From: Clostridia bacterium
GTDB taxonomy: Bacteria; Bacillota; Clostridia; Christensenellales; Borkfalkiaceae
Length of the DNA: 43,091 nt
Assembly: GCA_017558105.1 (NCBI GenBank)
Contig: JAFYWI010000010.1
Coordinates: forward strand, 1 to 43,091
Direction: 5' to 3'
Made by a program: the position numbers and the translations under genes
Part shown: piece after piece, positions 41,440-43,091 of the stretch
Position numbering within the stretch: the first letter of the stretch is position 1
Layout of the letters: every line of letters begins with the position of its first letter
The notes under the pieces: model-generated
The model's database searches: none
Told to the model about the DNA's origin: nothing
Seen by the model: only the letters and a program-made list of their open reading frames with translations

Positions 41440-42441
41440 TTATTCTGCTTTGTTGCCATAAAAAGCTTCTAATATTCTATTTTTAACTTGTTCTGCAATT
41501 TCTGGGTTATTTTCTAAATGTTTTACTGCATTTTCTCTGCCTTGAGCAATTTTTTCGCCGTCAATAGCAAACCAAGAACCACTTTTTGTAATAATTTCGT
41601 ATTGCAAGCCTAAATCTATTAAGCAACTGCCGTTAGAAATGCCTTTGCCGTAAATAATATCGAACTCTGCCGTCTTAAATGGTGGAGCAACTTTGTTTTT
41701 AACTATTTTTGCTTTCGTGTGGTTGCCGTAAACGGTTGTGCCGTCTTTTAGCGCGTCTGCTTTTCTAACGTCTATACGAACGCTTGCATAGAATTTAAGC
41801 GCTTTACCACCTGCCGTTACTTCTGGGTTACCAAACATAACGCCAACCTTTTCACGTAGTTGGTTAATAAATATAATACAAGTTTTAGATTTTGCTGCTA
41901 TAGCCGTTAATTTTCTTAGCGCTTGGCTCATTAACCTTGCTTGTAAACCTACGTGTGAATCGCCCATATCACCTTCAATTTCTGCGCGTGGGGTTAGGGC
42001 TGCAACAGAGTCTACAACGATAATATCTACTGCCTTACTATTTACTAAAGAAGCAGTAATATCTAATGCTTGTTCGCCGTTATCTGGTTGAGAAACGTAT
42101 AACGTATCTAAATCAACCCCTAAATTTTTAGCATAAACAGGGTCTAAGGCATGTTCTGCGTCTATAAAAGCGGCAATGCCACCTGCTTTTTGCGTTTCTG
42201 CAATAGCGTGTAGGGCAACCGTTGTTTTACCAGAAGATTCTGGCCCGTAAATTTCTATAATTCTGCCCCTTGGTAAGCCACCTATACCTACTGCAAGGTC
42301 TAAAGATAAGCAACCTGTTGGCAATGCTTCTACGTTAGAATCGCCCGCATTTTGACCTAAACGCATAATTGCGCCTTTACCGAATTGTTTTTCAATTTGA
42401 GCAAGCACTCCGTCAAGTGCTTTTATTTTTGCATCATCCAT
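41440..42441 (-). CDS. recA: DNA recombinase RecA
   Basis: A 333-residue RecA. The Walker A motif GPESSGKTT (about 65-73), the VDSVAAL Walker B, the [17 protein letters not shown]2 loop region and the DNA-binding and oligomerisation segments are all intact. It pairs homologous strands and triggers the SOS response. An AGAGGAA site lies 5 bases before the ATG. It follows cinA by 12 bases. I saw no LexA-type operator, but the cinA promoter lies outside the window. The C-terminal acidic tail is shorter than in E. coli. Confidence 0.98.
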   Translation of the reverse strand: MDDAKIKALDGVLAQIEKQFGKGAIMRLGQNAGDSNVEALPTGCLSLDLAVGIGGLPRGRIIEIYGPESSGKTTVALHAIAETQKAGGIAAFIDAEHALDPVYAKNLGVDLDTLYVSQPDNGEQALDITASLVNSKAVDIIVVDSVAALTPRAEIEGDMGDSHVGLQARLMSQALRKLTAIAAKSKTCIIFINQLREKVGVMFGNPEVTAGGKALKFYASVRIDVRKADALKDGTTVYGNHTKAKIVKNKVAPPFKTAEFDIIYGKGISNGSCLIDLGLQYEIITKSGSWFAIDGEKIAQGRENAVKHLENNPEIAEQVKNRILEAFYGNKAE

Positions 42442-42453
42442 AATAAATTCCTC

Positions 42454-43091
42454 TTATAAATTTTTTAGTTTTTTTATTACCAAAAACAACGCGTTATTTT
42501 TCGCCGTTTCGGTTATTTCTTCTCTCGTACCCGTTAGGTTTAACTTATACGAGTGTATTCCATCTTTAAGCCCTATGCCTATATAACACAAGCCCACGGG
42601 TTTAGTTTCCGTTTCACCGGTAGGGCCAGCAATCCCCGTGGTAGATATTGCAAGGTCTACGTTGCCACTAGTTAATAGCCCTAAAGCCATTTCGTAGGCA
42701 ACCCTTGCACTTACTGCACCGTCTTTTTCTAAACTTTCTGTTTTTACGCCTAATCTTTTTTGCTTGCTTTGGTTAGAATAGCAAACTATGCCTTCCATTA
42801 AAAATTCCGAAGCCCCGTTATTTTTAACTATTTCACTTGCAATTCTGCCACCGGTAAAAGATTCTGCCGTAGCAACTTTAACTCTTCTTAACTTTAATAA
42901 ATCGAATAATCTTTCGCCCAAAGTAACGTCGTACTCGGCATAAATTATTTCGTTAAACCTTTCTACTATAATTCTAACTATTTCGTTTATATCTTTTCTT
43001 GGTAAATTGCCTTCAAATAATAAATCTACTTTGCAGTCGCCATAGTTAGAAGTAACGTAAAACTTAAAAACCTTTTTTTCTTTTTGAATTT
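42454..43091 (-). CDS. cinA: CinA-like nicotinamide-nucleotide amidase, C-terminal part (cut by window edge)
   Basis: The last 212 residues. The C-terminal CinA domain (ATAESFTGGRIASEIV, then GIVCYSNQSKQKRLGV and STTGIAGPTGETETKPVG) deamidates nicotinamide mononucleotide in pyridine-nucleotide recycling. The frame stays open without a start to the right edge and includes the linker and KH-like segment of full-length CinA (VDLLFEGN, then YAEYDVTLGERLF), so a complete two-domain CinA is expected. A start at 42921, with no good binding site, would give only the C-terminal domain. It is followed by recA, as in many Bacillota. Confidence 0.93.
   Translation of the reverse strand, partial: IQKEKKVFKFYVTSNYGDCKVDLLFEGNLPRKDINEIVRIIVERFNEIIYAEYDVTLGERLFDLLKLRRVKVATAESFTGGRIASEIVKNNGASEFLMEGIVCYSNQSKQKRLGVKTESLEKDGAVSARVAYEMALGLLTSGNVDLAISTTGIAGPTGETETKPVGLCYIGIGLKDGIHSYKLNLTGTREEITETAKNNALFLVIKKLKNL

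Noticed and set aside
1-43091. CRISPR array, prophage, transposon or toxin-antitoxin locus
   Set aside because: No regularly spaced direct repeats, no transposase, integrase or phage structural gene. The two small XRE proteins have no toxin-like partner next to them.

Overview
The window is AT-rich chromosomal DNA from a bacterium of the low-GC Bacillota, most likely an uncultured or gut-type member of the Clostridia. This placement is inferred from RNase Y next to recA and cinA, a SpoIVFA/SpoIVFB-like pair, zinc-binding L32 and L33, an L10 leader, type III glutamine synthetase, strong GGAGG ribosome binding sites and sigma-A promoters with 17-bp spacers. No tRNA, rRNA, CRISPR array, transposase or integrase was found.

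Layout. 1-9.2 kb (minus strand): rpoB-rpoC-rpsL-rpsG-fusA, with fusA cut by the left edge. 9.5-10.9 kb (plus): an S4-domain protein (RqcP type) and a fused IspD/IspF. 10.9-18.7 kb (minus): an accessory locus that can be read as one transcription unit headed by a TetR regulator. It holds a small zinc ribbon, a membrane-anchored TasA-like protein, a SipW-type signal peptidase, an unrecognised membrane protein, three secreted TasA/camelysin-like proteins (one fused to beta-helix repeats, one frameshifted) and a 55-residue membrane peptide. A run of three near-identical palindromes separates tetR from a divergent XRE gene. 19.4-22.5 kb (minus): yceD-rpmF and pta-ackA. 22.6-25.0 kb (plus): tmcAL and a GT4 glycosyltransferase. 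25.1-28.6 kb (minus): rpmG-secE-nusG-rplK-rplA, then rplJ-rplL with its own promoter and an L10 leader. 28.8-32.4 kb (minus): spoIVFA-spoIVFB and ung-apgM. 32.5-36.5 kb: mntP (plus), glnA type III (minus) and a glutaminase-less GMP synthetase (plus). 36.6-39.6 kb: an XRE/zinc-ribbon divergent pair, then an AraC regulator and an MFS transporter bracketed by two copies of the 3' end of rny. 39.7-43.1 kb (minus): cinA (cut by the right edge)-recA-rny.

How the genes work together. Most of the window is transcription, translation and central metabolism. The rplL-rpoB junction, contiguous in most bacteria, is split here by about 16 kb that includes the TasA/SipW locus. That locus looks like a dedicated secretion and surface-fibre module: SipW would trim the signal peptides of the camelysin-like proteins, and TetR would control the unit through the palindromes.

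Best leads: the three-operator TetR switch and its TasA/SipW unit; a direct duplication of the rny tail around the AraC-MFS segment; a structured 160-nt spacer between rpsL and rpsG; a plus-strand promoter inside an inverted repeat in the rpoB leader, with a terminator-like hairpin after it; a stand-alone GMP synthetase; and several regulator or transporter genes whose -10 box abuts the start codon.
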